Source: Hymenobacter piscis (lineage in GTDB: Bacteria; Bacteroidota; Bacteroidia; Cytophagales; Hymenobacteraceae). Taken from it: a stretch of 64,000 nucleotides of DNA. A program made the position numbers and the translations under genes. The stretch lies in the NCBI RefSeq assembly GCF_018760735.1, contig NZ_JAHHZN010000007.1:1-64000 (forward strand), given 5' to 3'. This document shows positions 35,530-43,842 of this stretch, one piece after another. The notes beneath the pieces are model-generated. The model was given only the letters and a program-made list of their open reading frames with translations. It was not told the origin of the DNA and searched no databases. Positions within the stretch are counted from its first letter, which is position 1. Each line of letters begins with the position of its first letter.

Positions 35530-36798
35530 ATGCTGCCCCATCCCCCGGCCTCGCAGTGGCAGGACGCAGTGCAGAATATGCTGGCCCTGCAGCGGCCGGA
35601 GCAGGCCGAGCAGTTGGTCCGGCAACAGCTGACGCGTAATCCGCAGGATGTGTTTACGCACATCCTGCTCGCCTTTGCGCTCTACCAGCAGCACCGGCTG
35701 GACGGGGCACGGCAGGCGGCACAACAGGCATTAGCCCTGAACCCGGCCGCCAGTGAGGCGTTTTATGTGCTGTTTCTGGTAGAAGACCAGGCCGGCCACG
35801 GAGCAGCCCGGGCCCGGGCGTTGCGCTCAGCCCTGCGCCTGCAGCCCTTCAACTCCAAATACCTGGCGGCGCAGGCGCAGCTGTACTTGCATCAGAATCA
35901 GCCCGCAGCGGCGCAAGCCGCCGCCGAGCAGGGCCTGGCCCACCACCCCACCCACGCCGATTGCCTGGTAGCCCGGGCCGATGCCCTGCGGGCCCAGCAC
36001 CGCTGGCCGGAGCTGGCTCCGGCCCTGCAGCAGTTGCTGGCTGCCCACCCCAATCTGCCCAAAGCCCATTTGCTCCTGGGTCATGAAGCCATGCGGCAAA
36101 AGCAATATGGCGCGGCGCAGGCCCATTTTCAGGATGTATTACGCCTCCAGCCGCTGAACCAGGAGGCGCTGCAGGAAGCCAGCCAGGCCATCCGGCGGCA
36201 GCTGCTGATCAGCAGGTGGGCACTGGGGCTTGACCAGTACCTGACGTTCATTTCAGAAGGCACGAAAAAAGGCCAGCTGAAAGCCTGGGGCCATTTTCTG
36301 CTGATTCTGATTCCGCTGAGTCTGCTGTGCATTCCCCTTCTGCTTTTCATGGGGTTTGAGGCCGTGTACTGGCGCCTGCACCCGCAGGTAAGACGACTGC
36401 GCAACCGCCCCGACGCGGCCATGCCCTACGCCCAGGAAACCCTGTACCGCTACGGGCCCGCCGCCGCGCTCAGCCTGCTGGTAATATCCTTGCTGCCCGG
36501 CCTCATCTGGGGGCTGCTGCAGCTGGGAGTGGGGGAAGACAGCCTGGGGCCGGGCCTGACCGGCGGCCTCACCACGGTGGTGATGGCCATTATTGGCGCC
36601 TTCAAGCACGCCTCCGACCAGCCCGTGCCGGAAAAGTCGCCGCTGGGGGGGGTGGGAGTAGCGGCAGCCGTGTTTGCAGGGAGCATTACGGTGGCATGCT
36701 GGCCGGCTGCCTGGCCCTACGGACCACCCCTGAGTGTGCTGGTGGCGGGTGGCTTGCTGGTCTATATTTTTCGGCGGATGGGAGCTGCTGCTGCCTGA
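35530..36798 (+). CDS. TPR membrane protein 1 of the AAA+ cluster
   Basis: The protein has 422 residues, starting seven bases after the AAA+ stop. Residues 1-235 are TPR-like hairpins (RPEQAEQLVRQQLTRNPQDV, LALNPAASEAFYVLFLVEDQ, QGLAHHPTHADCLVARADAL). The C-terminal 190 residues hold about four hydrophobic helices, including FLLILIPLSLLCIPLLLFMG and AAALSLLVISLLPGLIWGLL. There is no signal peptide, so the TPR part should face the cytoplasm, where the ATPase is. It is a paralogue of the next two proteins; the shared signature is AL-hhP-xx-FYVL near residue 80 and the DCL-x-ARA repeat. Confidence 0.75.
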   Translation: MLPHPPASQWQDAVQNMLALQRPEQAEQLVRQQLTRNPQDVFTHILLAFALYQQHRLDGARQAAQQALALNPAASEAFYVLFLVEDQAGHGAARARALRSALRLQPFNSKYLAAQAQLYLHQNQPAAAQAAAEQGLAHHPTHADCLVARADALRAQHRWPELAPALQQLLAAHPNLPKAHLLLGHEAMRQKQYGAAQAHFQDVLRLQPLNQEALQEASQAIRRQLLISRWALGLDQYLTFISEGTKKGQLKAWGHFLLILIPLSLLCIPLLLFMGFEAVYWRLHPQVRRLRNRPDAAMPYAQETLYRYGPAAALSLLVISLLPGLIWGLLQLGVGEDSLGPGLTGGLTTVVMAIIGAFKHASDQPVPEKSPLGGVGVAAAVFAGSITVACWPAAWPYGPPLSVLVAGGLLVYIFRRMGAAAA

Positions 36799-36830
36799 CT
36801 ACCGCTCTTCTCTATTTTATCCCGTGTTCT

Positions 36831-38087
36831 ATGGATACCCCTCAGCCGCGCCGGATTCAGGTTTTGCTCCGTCAGCAGCGCCCCGATCTGGCCGAAGCGG
36901 AAGCGCGGCGGCAGCTGGCCCGGTTTCCGGAATCCAGCCAGGTGCAGGCACTGCTGGGGCTGAGCCTGATTCGCCAGCATAAGGCGGCCGAAAGCCAGCC
37001 CCCCGCCGAGCGGGCCGTGGCCCTGGACGCGCAGAACGACTTCGGCTTCTACGTGCTCAGCCTCGCCTGCCTGCAGAGCGGGCAGCTGGAGCCGGCCGCC
37101 CTGCACATTGCCACGGCCCTGCAACTGCAGCCCACCGTGCCCGATTACCATTTCATTCAGGGCTCCGTAGCCTTTGCCGCCGGCCGGCCGGGAGTTGCCT
37201 TAACCGCCGCCGACCAGGGTCTGCGCCTGCATCCGCAGCATGTCCAGTGTCTCAATCTGCGGGCGCGGGCCCTGTCCAGGCTCGACGGGGGAGCCGACTG
37301 GCAGCCGGAGTACCGGCAGGCGCTGCGCGAGGCACCGCTGTTTGCGCCCACGCACGTCAACCTGGGATTCAGCCACCTGGAGCACGCCCAGTTCGGGCAG
37401 GCCGAAGCGCACTTTTTGCAGGCCCTGGCCCTCGACCCAACTTCCCACGAAGCCCGGGTGGGGGTGGTATCAGCGGCCGTTTCCCGCGCGGGCCTGGCTC
37501 CCCGGCCCAAGCCCCCCAAGCCGTGGTTTGTGGAAGACAAATGGGCCGGCCTCCTGCTGATTGGTCCGTTTGTCTTGCTGTTTCTGGTAATATTTTATGT
37601 AGCGCTGGAAGACGTGGAAGCGGCCACGCTGCGGCAGTATGCGCCACCGGTAGCGGCCGGGGCTCTCCTGCTGTTTGTCTCACCTGCTGTACTGATTGTC
37701 AGCTTCAAAACGCTGCACCTGAGCTGGCAGCTGCTGCGGCCGGCTACCCGCCACGTACTGCCCCCCCCGCTGCGCCAGTTGCTGGCCATGGAAGCCGGAG
37801 CCCTTGTGGCGTTCTACCTGACCCTCGCCGCCCTGCTGCTGCCCGCTACAACTCTCGTAGCCGGGGCAGTGGTGGCCGGTAGCCTGGGGGCAGTAGCGCT
37901 GGGCGGGCAAACGCTGGGCACCGTACGGGGCCGCCGCGCGAGCTACCTGTACGGTGCTATTTTGCTGTTGCTGGCAGCAAGACTGGCGACGTTTCAACTG
38001 CAATATGGTCTCAGCAACCGGGCGTTCATGCTCTGGTTCAACCTGGGCACGTGGCTGTATCTGCTGGCTTTTTCCTATCTCGAATAA
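36831..38087 (+). CDS. TPR membrane protein 2 of the AAA+ cluster
   Basis: The protein has 418 residues from the ATG at 36831 and repeats the plan of its neighbours. Residues 1-225 are TPRs (RPDLAEAEARRQLARFPESS, ALDAQNDFGFYVLSLACLQS, GLRLHPQHVQCLNLRARALS, ALALDPTSHEARVGVVSA). Four to six hydrophobic helices follow (LLLIGPFVLLFLVIFYVAL, AAGALLLFVSPAVLIVS, and others). The N-terminal soluble domain is cytoplasmic by topology rules. It begins 32 bases after the previous stop. I do not recognise the family. Confidence 0.75.
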   Translation: MDTPQPRRIQVLLRQQRPDLAEAEARRQLARFPESSQVQALLGLSLIRQHKAAESQPPAERAVALDAQNDFGFYVLSLACLQSGQLEPAALHIATALQLQPTVPDYHFIQGSVAFAAGRPGVALTAADQGLRLHPQHVQCLNLRARALSRLDGGADWQPEYRQALREAPLFAPTHVNLGFSHLEHAQFGQAEAHFLQALALDPTSHEARVGVVSAAVSRAGLAPRPKPPKPWFVEDKWAGLLLIGPFVLLFLVIFYVALEDVEAATLRQYAPPVAAGALLLFVSPAVLIVSFKTLHLSWQLLRPATRHVLPPPLRQLLAMEAGALVAFYLTLAALLLPATTLVAGAVVAGSLGAVALGGQTLGTVRGRRASYLYGAILLLLAARLATFQLQYGLSNRAFMLWFNLGTWLYLLAFSYLE

Positions 38088-38114
38088 GGGCTCTTTTGCG
38101 CATTCCGAATTGAC

Positions 38115-39320
38115 ATGAACTCCTACCAGAATATCAGCCGCGTACAGTTACTGCTGCAGCACAAGCGCCCCCAGGAGGCCGAGCAGGAAGCCCGCCGCCA
38201 GCTCCGCAACGACCCCGACCACAGCTTCCTGCACGCCCTGCTGGCTTTGGCCCTTACCGAGCAGGGCCAGCTGCCCGAAGCCCAGCACGAAGCCGAGCAG
38301 GCCGTTCACCTCGACCCGGAAAGCAGCTTCGGCTTTTACGTGCTGAGCGCCGTGCTCCAGCGCCAACACGAACTGCCGGCGGCGCTGGAAGCCATTGAGC
38401 AGGCCCTGGTCCTCGACCCCGAAGACGCCGACTACCAGCATGTGCTGGGGCTGATCCGGTTTCAGCAGGGCCAGCTGCACGGGGCGTTGCGCGCCGCTGA
38501 AGCCGGCCTCCGGGCCGACCCCACCCACGTGGACTGCCTGGGTTTGCGGGCGCGCTGCCTGGCCCGCCTCGGCCGCCGCCAGGAGGCCGCCGCCGACCTC
38601 AATGAAGCCCTGCGCCACAACCCCTCCGACGCCGGTACCCACGCCGACCTGGGCTGGGTGGCCCTGGAGCGGGGCCGCGCCAAAGAAGCCGCCGGCCACT
38701 TCCGCGAAGCCCTGCGCCTCAACCCCACCTCCGACTACGCCCGCGAAGGCCTGGTATCGGCTCTGAAAGCCCGTTTTTGGATTTACAACGGCTTCTACCG
38801 CTTCATGGTCTGGACCCAGACGCTGAGCCCGGGCATGCGGCAGGGGCTGTTCGTGGGGCTGTTCGTGCTTTCGCGGTTCGTGCCGGGACTGCTGCCGCTC
38901 TACCTGGTGCTGGTGTACATGAGCTGGTTTGCCGAGCCCCTGTTCAACTCCCTGCTGCGCCTGAACCGCTACGGCCGCTTCGCCCTGAGCGAGGACGACA
39001 CCCGGAATTCCAACCAGTTTCTGGCCTTGCTGCTCAGTGGAGTGGGCCTGCTGCTGGCCGCCCGCCTCCTCACGGTGCCGGTGCTGGGCAACGGTGGCGT
39101 GGTGGCCCTGGGGCTGCTGTTCCCGCTGGTGGGCACCCAGCGGCAGTGGCACCCCAAGCGGCAGCAGCAGTCCCGGTGGTTTGGCTGGGGCCTGGCCGGG
39201 CTGGGCACGCTGGCCGTGGTGCTGGAGGCGGCAGCCGTGGCTGGCAGCAGCGTGGTGTTCCTCGCCTTTGTGGGTGGCACCCTGGCCTACGTCTGGCTGA
39301 TGGGCCTGCGCAGCACCTGA
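38115..39320 (+). CDS. TPR membrane protein 3 of the AAA+ cluster
   Basis: The protein has 401 residues, starting 27 bases after the previous stop. The TPR half has the clearest repeats of the three (RPQEAEQEARRQLRNDPDHS, HLDPESSFGFYVLSAVLQRQ, VLDPEDADYQHVLGLIRFQQ, GLRADPTHVDCLGLRARCLA, ALRLNPTSDYAREGLVSALK). The membrane half starts near residue 235 with LFVGLFVLSRFVPGLLPLYL. It is closest to protein 2 in the TPR part. The block ends here, followed by 816 bases without a recognisable gene. Confidence 0.75.
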   Translation: MNSYQNISRVQLLLQHKRPQEAEQEARRQLRNDPDHSFLHALLALALTEQGQLPEAQHEAEQAVHLDPESSFGFYVLSAVLQRQHELPAALEAIEQALVLDPEDADYQHVLGLIRFQQGQLHGALRAAEAGLRADPTHVDCLGLRARCLARLGRRQEAAADLNEALRHNPSDAGTHADLGWVALERGRAKEAAGHFREALRLNPTSDYAREGLVSALKARFWIYNGFYRFMVWTQTLSPGMRQGLFVGLFVLSRFVPGLLPLYLVLVYMSWFAEPLFNSLLRLNRYGRFALSEDDTRNSNQFLALLLSGVGLLLAARLLTVPVLGNGGVVALGLLFPLVGTQRQWHPKRQQQSRWFGWGLAGLGTLAVVLEAAAVAGSSVVFLAFVGGTLAYVWLMGLRST

Positions 39321-39829
39321 ACCGCGCCCAAACCGGCAACGGCCCGCTCCAACGAGTTGCTCTGGGGGTTGCGGCCCCGGGCGCTGGGCGGCGAGCTGCT
39401 ATTGGCCGGGCACCTGGAGGCTGAGCGGCGGCGGCGGGCCAGCCGATGCGGCGTGCGCGCAACCAGTTGCGGCAGTTTCAGCTGGTGAACTACGTGCCGT
39501 CACTACGGCCGCACGGCCGCCGCCCTGCCTGGAAGCGGCAGCAGCCTGCGGTAGCGGTGCTTCATCCTATGATGGGTAGCGCTAAACACACCCGCCGGAC
39601 CATTGGGGTGCGGCCGTGTTCCCAACAGAAGCTCAGGGCACTGAACCCATGGCTCGTACCGAACCCGGCTGCTTTCCAAAATAGAACGCTCCTGGTTGTT
39701 TTTGCAATTCCGTTGGTGATGCGGGACTCGCCCTGCTTTAAGATCATTAAACATTTGAAATACAACCACATACACCCTATAACCCTGCACTACCCGGCGC
39801 ATTGGCGGCTATAGGCACACAGAAATAGA

Positions 39830-39857
39830 TAACAGAATTAGTATATCTGTTAACAGA
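39830..39857. promoter_or_regulatory. Operator-like TAACAGA repeats upstream of the NRPS
   Basis: TAACAGA at 39830-39836 and its complement TCTGTTA at 39846-39852 form a palindrome with a nine-base gap. A third copy, TAACAGA, overlaps at 39851-39857. It lies 25 bases before the promoter-like box, as expected for a regulator site. No regulator gene is adjacent. Confidence 0.5.
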
Positions 39858-39881
39858 ATAGTAATATAGCTTTGTTGGATA

Positions 39882-39889
39882 TAATTTTG
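39882..39889 (+). promoter_or_regulatory. Possible -7 box of the NRPS promoter
   Basis: TAATTTTG fits TAnnTTTG. No good TTTG lies at the expected -33 distance, which would fit a promoter needing an activator. The leader to the NRPS ATG would be about 240 bases. Confidence 0.4.
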
Positions 39890-40136
39890 CTTTCATTCGT
39901 ACCCGGCTCACCACTCGTACCTGCTTGGTTTCTGAGGAATTCCTGGTTTAGAAGAACTGTGCTTCCTGGCACTTCGGTCTGACTTGTGGCGCTGTCAGTT
40001 GGCGGGCACAGTTCCGCCGATTGGGTCAGCTTTTCCGCTGAACTGGCTTTATCTGTTCGCCACGGGCCGAAAGCCATTCGTCCTGGGCCTGGCCCAACAT
40101 CCTTCGCACTCTGCTTCCGCTTCTATTGCAGCAACT

Positions 40137-42758
40137 ATGACTCCGCTTACCGCCCTGGAGCTTCCTCCAACGCCGACATCCACCCGGTTGATGCACCAGT
40201 TGTTTGAGCGCCAGGCGGCCCGAACGCCCACCGCCGAGGCGCTGCGCTTTGGGTCTGAGTCGCTGACGTATGCGCAGCTGGAGCAGCGGGCCAACCGGTT
40301 GGCCCAAACTGTGCGTGCCGTTGCGCCGGCCGCGCAGTTTGTGGCCGTCAGCACTACGCGCGGCATCGAAAGCATTGTGGGCCTGCTGGCCGTTCTGAAA
40401 GCCGGCAAGGCCTACCTGCCCCTGGACCCCGCCTACCCTTTGGAGCGCCTGCAGCACTGCCTGCACGAAACCGGCGCTACCTGCTGCGTGGCCACGGCAG
40501 CCGACCGGGCGGTGTTTGAGCAACTGGGCCTGCACGTGGTCAGCTCCGCCCAGGAGGCCCCCATAGCCGGGCAACCCGAGCAGGATTTACCGCCCGATGG
40601 GCACCTGGCCTACGTCATTTACACTTCCGGCTCCACCGGCACGCCCAAGGGAGTTGCCGTGGAGCACGCGGGCGTCGTGAGCCTGATTCAGTGGCAGGCC
40701 CGCCACTCCCGCCTGACGGTGGGCGGCAAGGCCCTGCTGTTTTCGCCCCTCACCTTTGATGCCTCCATCCAGGAAATATTCTTTGCGTTTCACGTGGGGG
40801 CCACGCTGGTGCTCATTGACAACGACCTGCGCCTGGACCCCAAGCGGCTGCTGCGCTATATCAGCCAGCAGGGCATCACCCGCGTTGACCTGCCGTTTGT
40901 GGCCCTGCAATACCTGACGGAAGCCGCCGTGGCCGCGCAGCACTATCCGACCTGCCTCCAGGAGGTACTCACCGGCGGCGAGCAGCTGAAAATCACTCCC
41001 CAGATTGTGCAGTTTTTCAGCGCCCTGCCCACCTGCGACTTCTACAACCAGTACGGCCCCACCGAAACCAGCATTACGGCCACCAACCTGAAGCTCCCGG
41101 GCCCGCCCGGCCAGTGGCCCCTGCTGCCCGGCATCGGGTTTCCCGTTGATAACACCGAGATTATAGTGCTGGACGAAAACCTGCAGCGCGTGGCGCCGGG
41201 CGCGGAAGGCGAGTTGTGTATCGGTGGAATCGGGCTGGCCCGGGAATATCTCAACCAGCCCGAGCTTACGCGAACCAAATTCATCTGGTGGCAGCCCGGC
41301 CCCGGCCAGGCGCCCCGGCGCCTGTACCGCAGCGGCGACCTGGCCCGCTACCTGCCCGATGGCTCCCTGGAGTACCTGGGCCGCCAGGACGGGCAGGTAA
41401 AAATCAGGGGCAACCGCATTGAGCTGGGCGAAATCGAGGCCGCACTCAACCAGCTGACCGCCGTCAAACAGGCCGTGGTGGTTGCCTGCGAAACGCCCAC
41501 CGGCGCCCGCCAGCTCGTGGCTTACCTGGTGGCCGCTACCACGCCCCTGCCCTCTGCCCTGGTGCGGCAGCACCTGGCCCAGCGCCTGCCCGACTACATG
41601 GTGCCCACGGCCTTCGTGTGGCTGCCGGCCATCCCAACTACCACCAGCGGAAAAACCGACCGCAACGCCCTGCCGGCGCCACCCACCAGTCGCCCCGAAG
41701 GCCGCCTGTACGTGGCCCCCGCCACCCCCCGGCAGGCCCGCCTGGCCGCCATCTGGCAACGGGTGCTGGCCCTGGACGATATTGGCAATACCGATAACTT
41801 TTTTGAGCTGGGAGGCAATTCTCTGCTGGCCCTCAAACTCATGGGCGCCATTGAGGATGAAACCGGTCAGCGCCTGCCTATTTCCGCCCTGTTTACGGCC
41901 CCTACCATCCGGGAACTGGCCCAGCTGCTGGAAGCGCGGCCCGCCGGCCAGGGCTGGCAGGCGTTGGTGCCCATCAAGCCCCAGGGCAGCAAGCCGCCGC
42001 TGTACCTGGTACACGGCATGGGCCTCAACGTAATGATTTTCAACGACATCAGCCGGCGCCTGGACCCGGAGCAGCCCGTGTACGGCTTGCAGGCCATCGG
42101 GCTGGATGGCGTAACCGAGCCGCTGGAAAGTATTGAGGAGATGGCCACCGCCTTTCTCGAAGAGATGCTGGCCCACAACCCCACCGGCCCCTACGCGTTG
42201 GCGGGCTACTCCTTCGGGGGCCTTATCGCCTTTGAAATGGCCCAGCAGCTGCGGCGCCTCAACCGGCAGGTAAGTCTGCTGGGCATGCTCGACAGTGATA
42301 TTTCTGACCAGACGCCCCCCGCGGCACTGGGGCTGATGGGCACCTACCTGCACCGGGTGGGCTGGGTCTGCCGCTCCCTGCTGAAACAGCCCCGGCAAAC
42401 GGCCCGGCACTACCAGTCTTTTGTCCGTTGGCATTTGCAGGGCCTGCTCAGCCGCGGTATGCCTCAGCCGACCGCCGGCGAGGCCAGCGCAGCCGGAAAT
42501 AGGCGCGCCATCTGGGAGAAGCTGCAAGCCGCCAGCCGCCGGTACGTGGTGCGCCCGTACGATGGCGTAATTGATGTATTTCGGGCCAAAGACCGCATCC
42601 ACTCGATTCAGGACCGGGAATGGTACGGCTGGAAACCGTTTGCCCGGCAGGGAGTGCGGGTCCACGACTGCCCCGGCAACCACGACAACCTGCTCAGAGC
42701 CCCCAACGACCAGGCCTTCGCCCGGATTATGCAGCGCGTGCTGGATGCTTCTTCCTGA
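40137..42758 (+). CDS. Single-module NRPS: adenylation, carrier, thioesterase
   Basis: The protein has 873 residues from the ATG at 40137. Residues 15-520 are an adenylation domain: A3 IYTSGSTGTPKGVAVEH, A5 NQYGPTETSITAT, A7 YRSGDLARYLPDG, A8 GRQDGQVKIRGNRIELGEIE, A10 GKTDRNALP. A carrier domain has the phosphopantetheine Ser562 in DNFFELGGNSLLALKLM. Residues 610-870 are a type I thioesterase (GYSFGG with Ser692, GNHDNL with His849). There is no condensation, epimerisation or reductase domain. By hand alignment to GrsA the specificity residues read D-A-Q-D-L-G-Q-I-T-K, whose first six match remembered Gln/Glu codes. It should activate an amino acid and release it by hydrolysis, or form an ester or dimer in the TE. 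Confidence 0.9.
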   Translation: MTPLTALELPPTPTSTRLMHQLFERQAARTPTAEALRFGSESLTYAQLEQRANRLAQTVRAVAPAAQFVAVSTTRGIESIVGLLAVLKAGKAYLPLDPAYPLERLQHCLHETGATCCVATAADRAVFEQLGLHVVSSAQEAPIAGQPEQDLPPDGHLAYVIYTSGSTGTPKGVAVEHAGVVSLIQWQARHSRLTVGGKALLFSPLTFDASIQEIFFAFHVGATLVLIDNDLRLDPKRLLRYISQQGITRVDLPFVALQYLTEAAVAAQHYPTCLQEVLTGGEQLKITPQIVQFFSALPTCDFYNQYGPTETSITATNLKLPGPPGQWPLLPGIGFPVDNTEIIVLDENLQRVAPGAEGELCIGGIGLAREYLNQPELTRTKFIWWQPGPGQAPRRLYRSGDLARYLPDGSLEYLGRQDGQVKIRGNRIELGEIEAALNQLTAVKQAVVVACETPTGARQLVAYLVAATTPLPSALVRQHLAQRLPDYMVPTAFVWLPAIPTTTSGKTDRNALPAPPTSRPEGRLYVAPATPRQARLAAIWQRVLALDDIGNTDNFFELGGNSLLALKLMGAIEDETGQRLPISALFTAPTIRELAQLLEARPAGQGWQALVPIKPQGSKPPLYLVHGMGLNVMIFNDISRRLDPEQPVYGLQAIGLDGVTEPLESIEEMATAFLEEMLAHNPTGPYALAGYSFGGLIAFEMAQQLRRLNRQVSLLGMLDSDISDQTPPAALGLMGTYLHRVGWVCRSLLKQPRQTARHYQSFVRWHLQGLLSRGMPQPTAGEASAAGNRRAIWEKLQAASRRYVVRPYDGVIDVFRAKDRIHSIQDREWYGWKPFARQGVRVHDCPGNHDNLLRAPNDQAFARIMQRVLDASS

Positions 42759-43560
42759 AACTCCCCCATCGGGCCCGGCGGTGATTACGCCCCCGCTCCC
42801 CGGCCCGCGGCACGGCAGTACCATCACGTGCTGCACCCTGGCGGCCGGGGGCTGGAACCCCGCGGCCGAGTTCTGCGTGCCCCGCACCCCGCACGTTTAC
42901 CGGTTCAGCGTGGCGCAGTTTCTACCGCATTTCCCGTATCTGGCCTCTCTGCTGGCGCCCGGGGAAATCCGGCGCGGGCAGCAGTATTTCCGGGAAGCCG
43001 ACCGCCAGCAGCACCTTGTGGCCCGGGCCGTCCTGCGGCTGGTTCTTGGTAAAATCACCCGGGTTTCACCCCGCACCATTTCCTTTGCGACGGGGCTTCA
43101 CCACAAACCCCTGCTGGCTGAGCCCGCCGGCCTGCACTTTTCCGTTTCCTACGCCGGTTCTTTGGTGCTGCTGGCCGTGCATGGCAGCAGCGTAGGCATC
43201 GATGTGGAAGCGGCTGATCCGGAATTCGCCTACCAGCCGCTGCTGAGCCAGTGCTTCAGTTCCGCCGAGTCGCGCCACATAACGGAGGCAACTTGTCCGG
43301 CGACGGCCTTTTTTCAGCTCTGGACGCGTAAGGAAGCCCTGGCCAAAGCCACTGCCCAGGGTATCGATCAGCACTTTGCCCGGCTGCCTGCGCTGGATGG
43401 CGCCCACGAGCCCGGGCCGGGTGTGCTGGCCTCGGAGCAAAGCTGGCGCGTTATCAGTTTTCCGGCCGCGGCCCACTGCCCGGCCAGCCTGGCCTACCCC
43501 GCCAGCCCGGCCGGCCAGCCCCCGCTTTTCTACGACCTGAATGAGCACTTGCTGGACTAA
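42745..43560 (+). CDS. 4'-Phosphopantetheinyl transferase (Sfp type)
   Basis: The ATG at 42745 overlaps the NRPS end by 14 bases, so the two are translationally coupled. The 271 residues contain the Sfp/AcpT pattern: ISFATGLHHKPLL, LHFSVSYAGSLVLLAV, the Mg2+-binding VGIDVEAADPE (Asp153, Glu155), and LWTRKEALAKATAQG (Lys196, Glu197). The enzyme transfers phosphopantetheine from CoA to carrier proteins. The coupling says its target is the carrier domain of the NRPS (inference). The N-terminal 40 residues are not conserved, and a later start is possible. Confidence 0.88.
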   Translation: MLLPETPPSGPAVITPPLPGPRHGSTITCCTLAAGGWNPAAEFCVPRTPHVYRFSVAQFLPHFPYLASLLAPGEIRRGQQYFREADRQQHLVARAVLRLVLGKITRVSPRTISFATGLHHKPLLAEPAGLHFSVSYAGSLVLLAVHGSSVGIDVEAADPEFAYQPLLSQCFSSAESRHITEATCPATAFFQLWTRKEALAKATAQGIDQHFARLPALDGAHEPGPGVLASEQSWRVISFPAAAHCPASLAYPASPAGQPPLFYDLNEHLLD

Positions 43561-43842
43561 CGCCCGCAACCTCTGACCGTTTTCCAGGGCCCTTCCGGCA
43601 AAATAGCAGCCGTTTCGGCGACTACAAAAGCAGCACCCAGCTTCCGCGCGGTTCTGTTAGTGAGAAGGATTTCATTCCGGTGCAGGCGTTACCGGGGTTC
43701 AGCCTGGAATGGGCGGAGGTGTTGCATCTACTATTTCAGGTAGTGAGCGCACATATCAATTTGTTGGTCAAACCTACTCAAAAGCCTATAACATTCCCCT
43801 TTTTCTATACCTTCCGGCATCCTACTACGCTCCTCCCTACCC

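Larger units (their letters stand above)
39321..40136. other. Long gene-poor stretch before the NRPS
   Basis: The first 170 bases keep a GC-rich, coding-like look in one frame (TARSNELLWGLRPRALGGEL and on to a stop at about 39488) but without a start, and may be a decayed gene. The part from 39500 to 39830 shows nothing I recognise. From 39830 it is AT-rich and holds a repeated TAACAGA motif and a promoter-like box. Confidence 0.5.

Noticed and set aside
39984..40136. Upstream extension of the NRPS frame
   Set aside because: The 51 extra codons do not resemble the start of an adenylation or condensation domain; the ATG at 40137 gives the usual N-terminus.
40587..42887. 766-codon open frame antisense to the NRPS
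   Set aside because: The NRPS has all its domain motifs; the antisense frame is a composition artefact.
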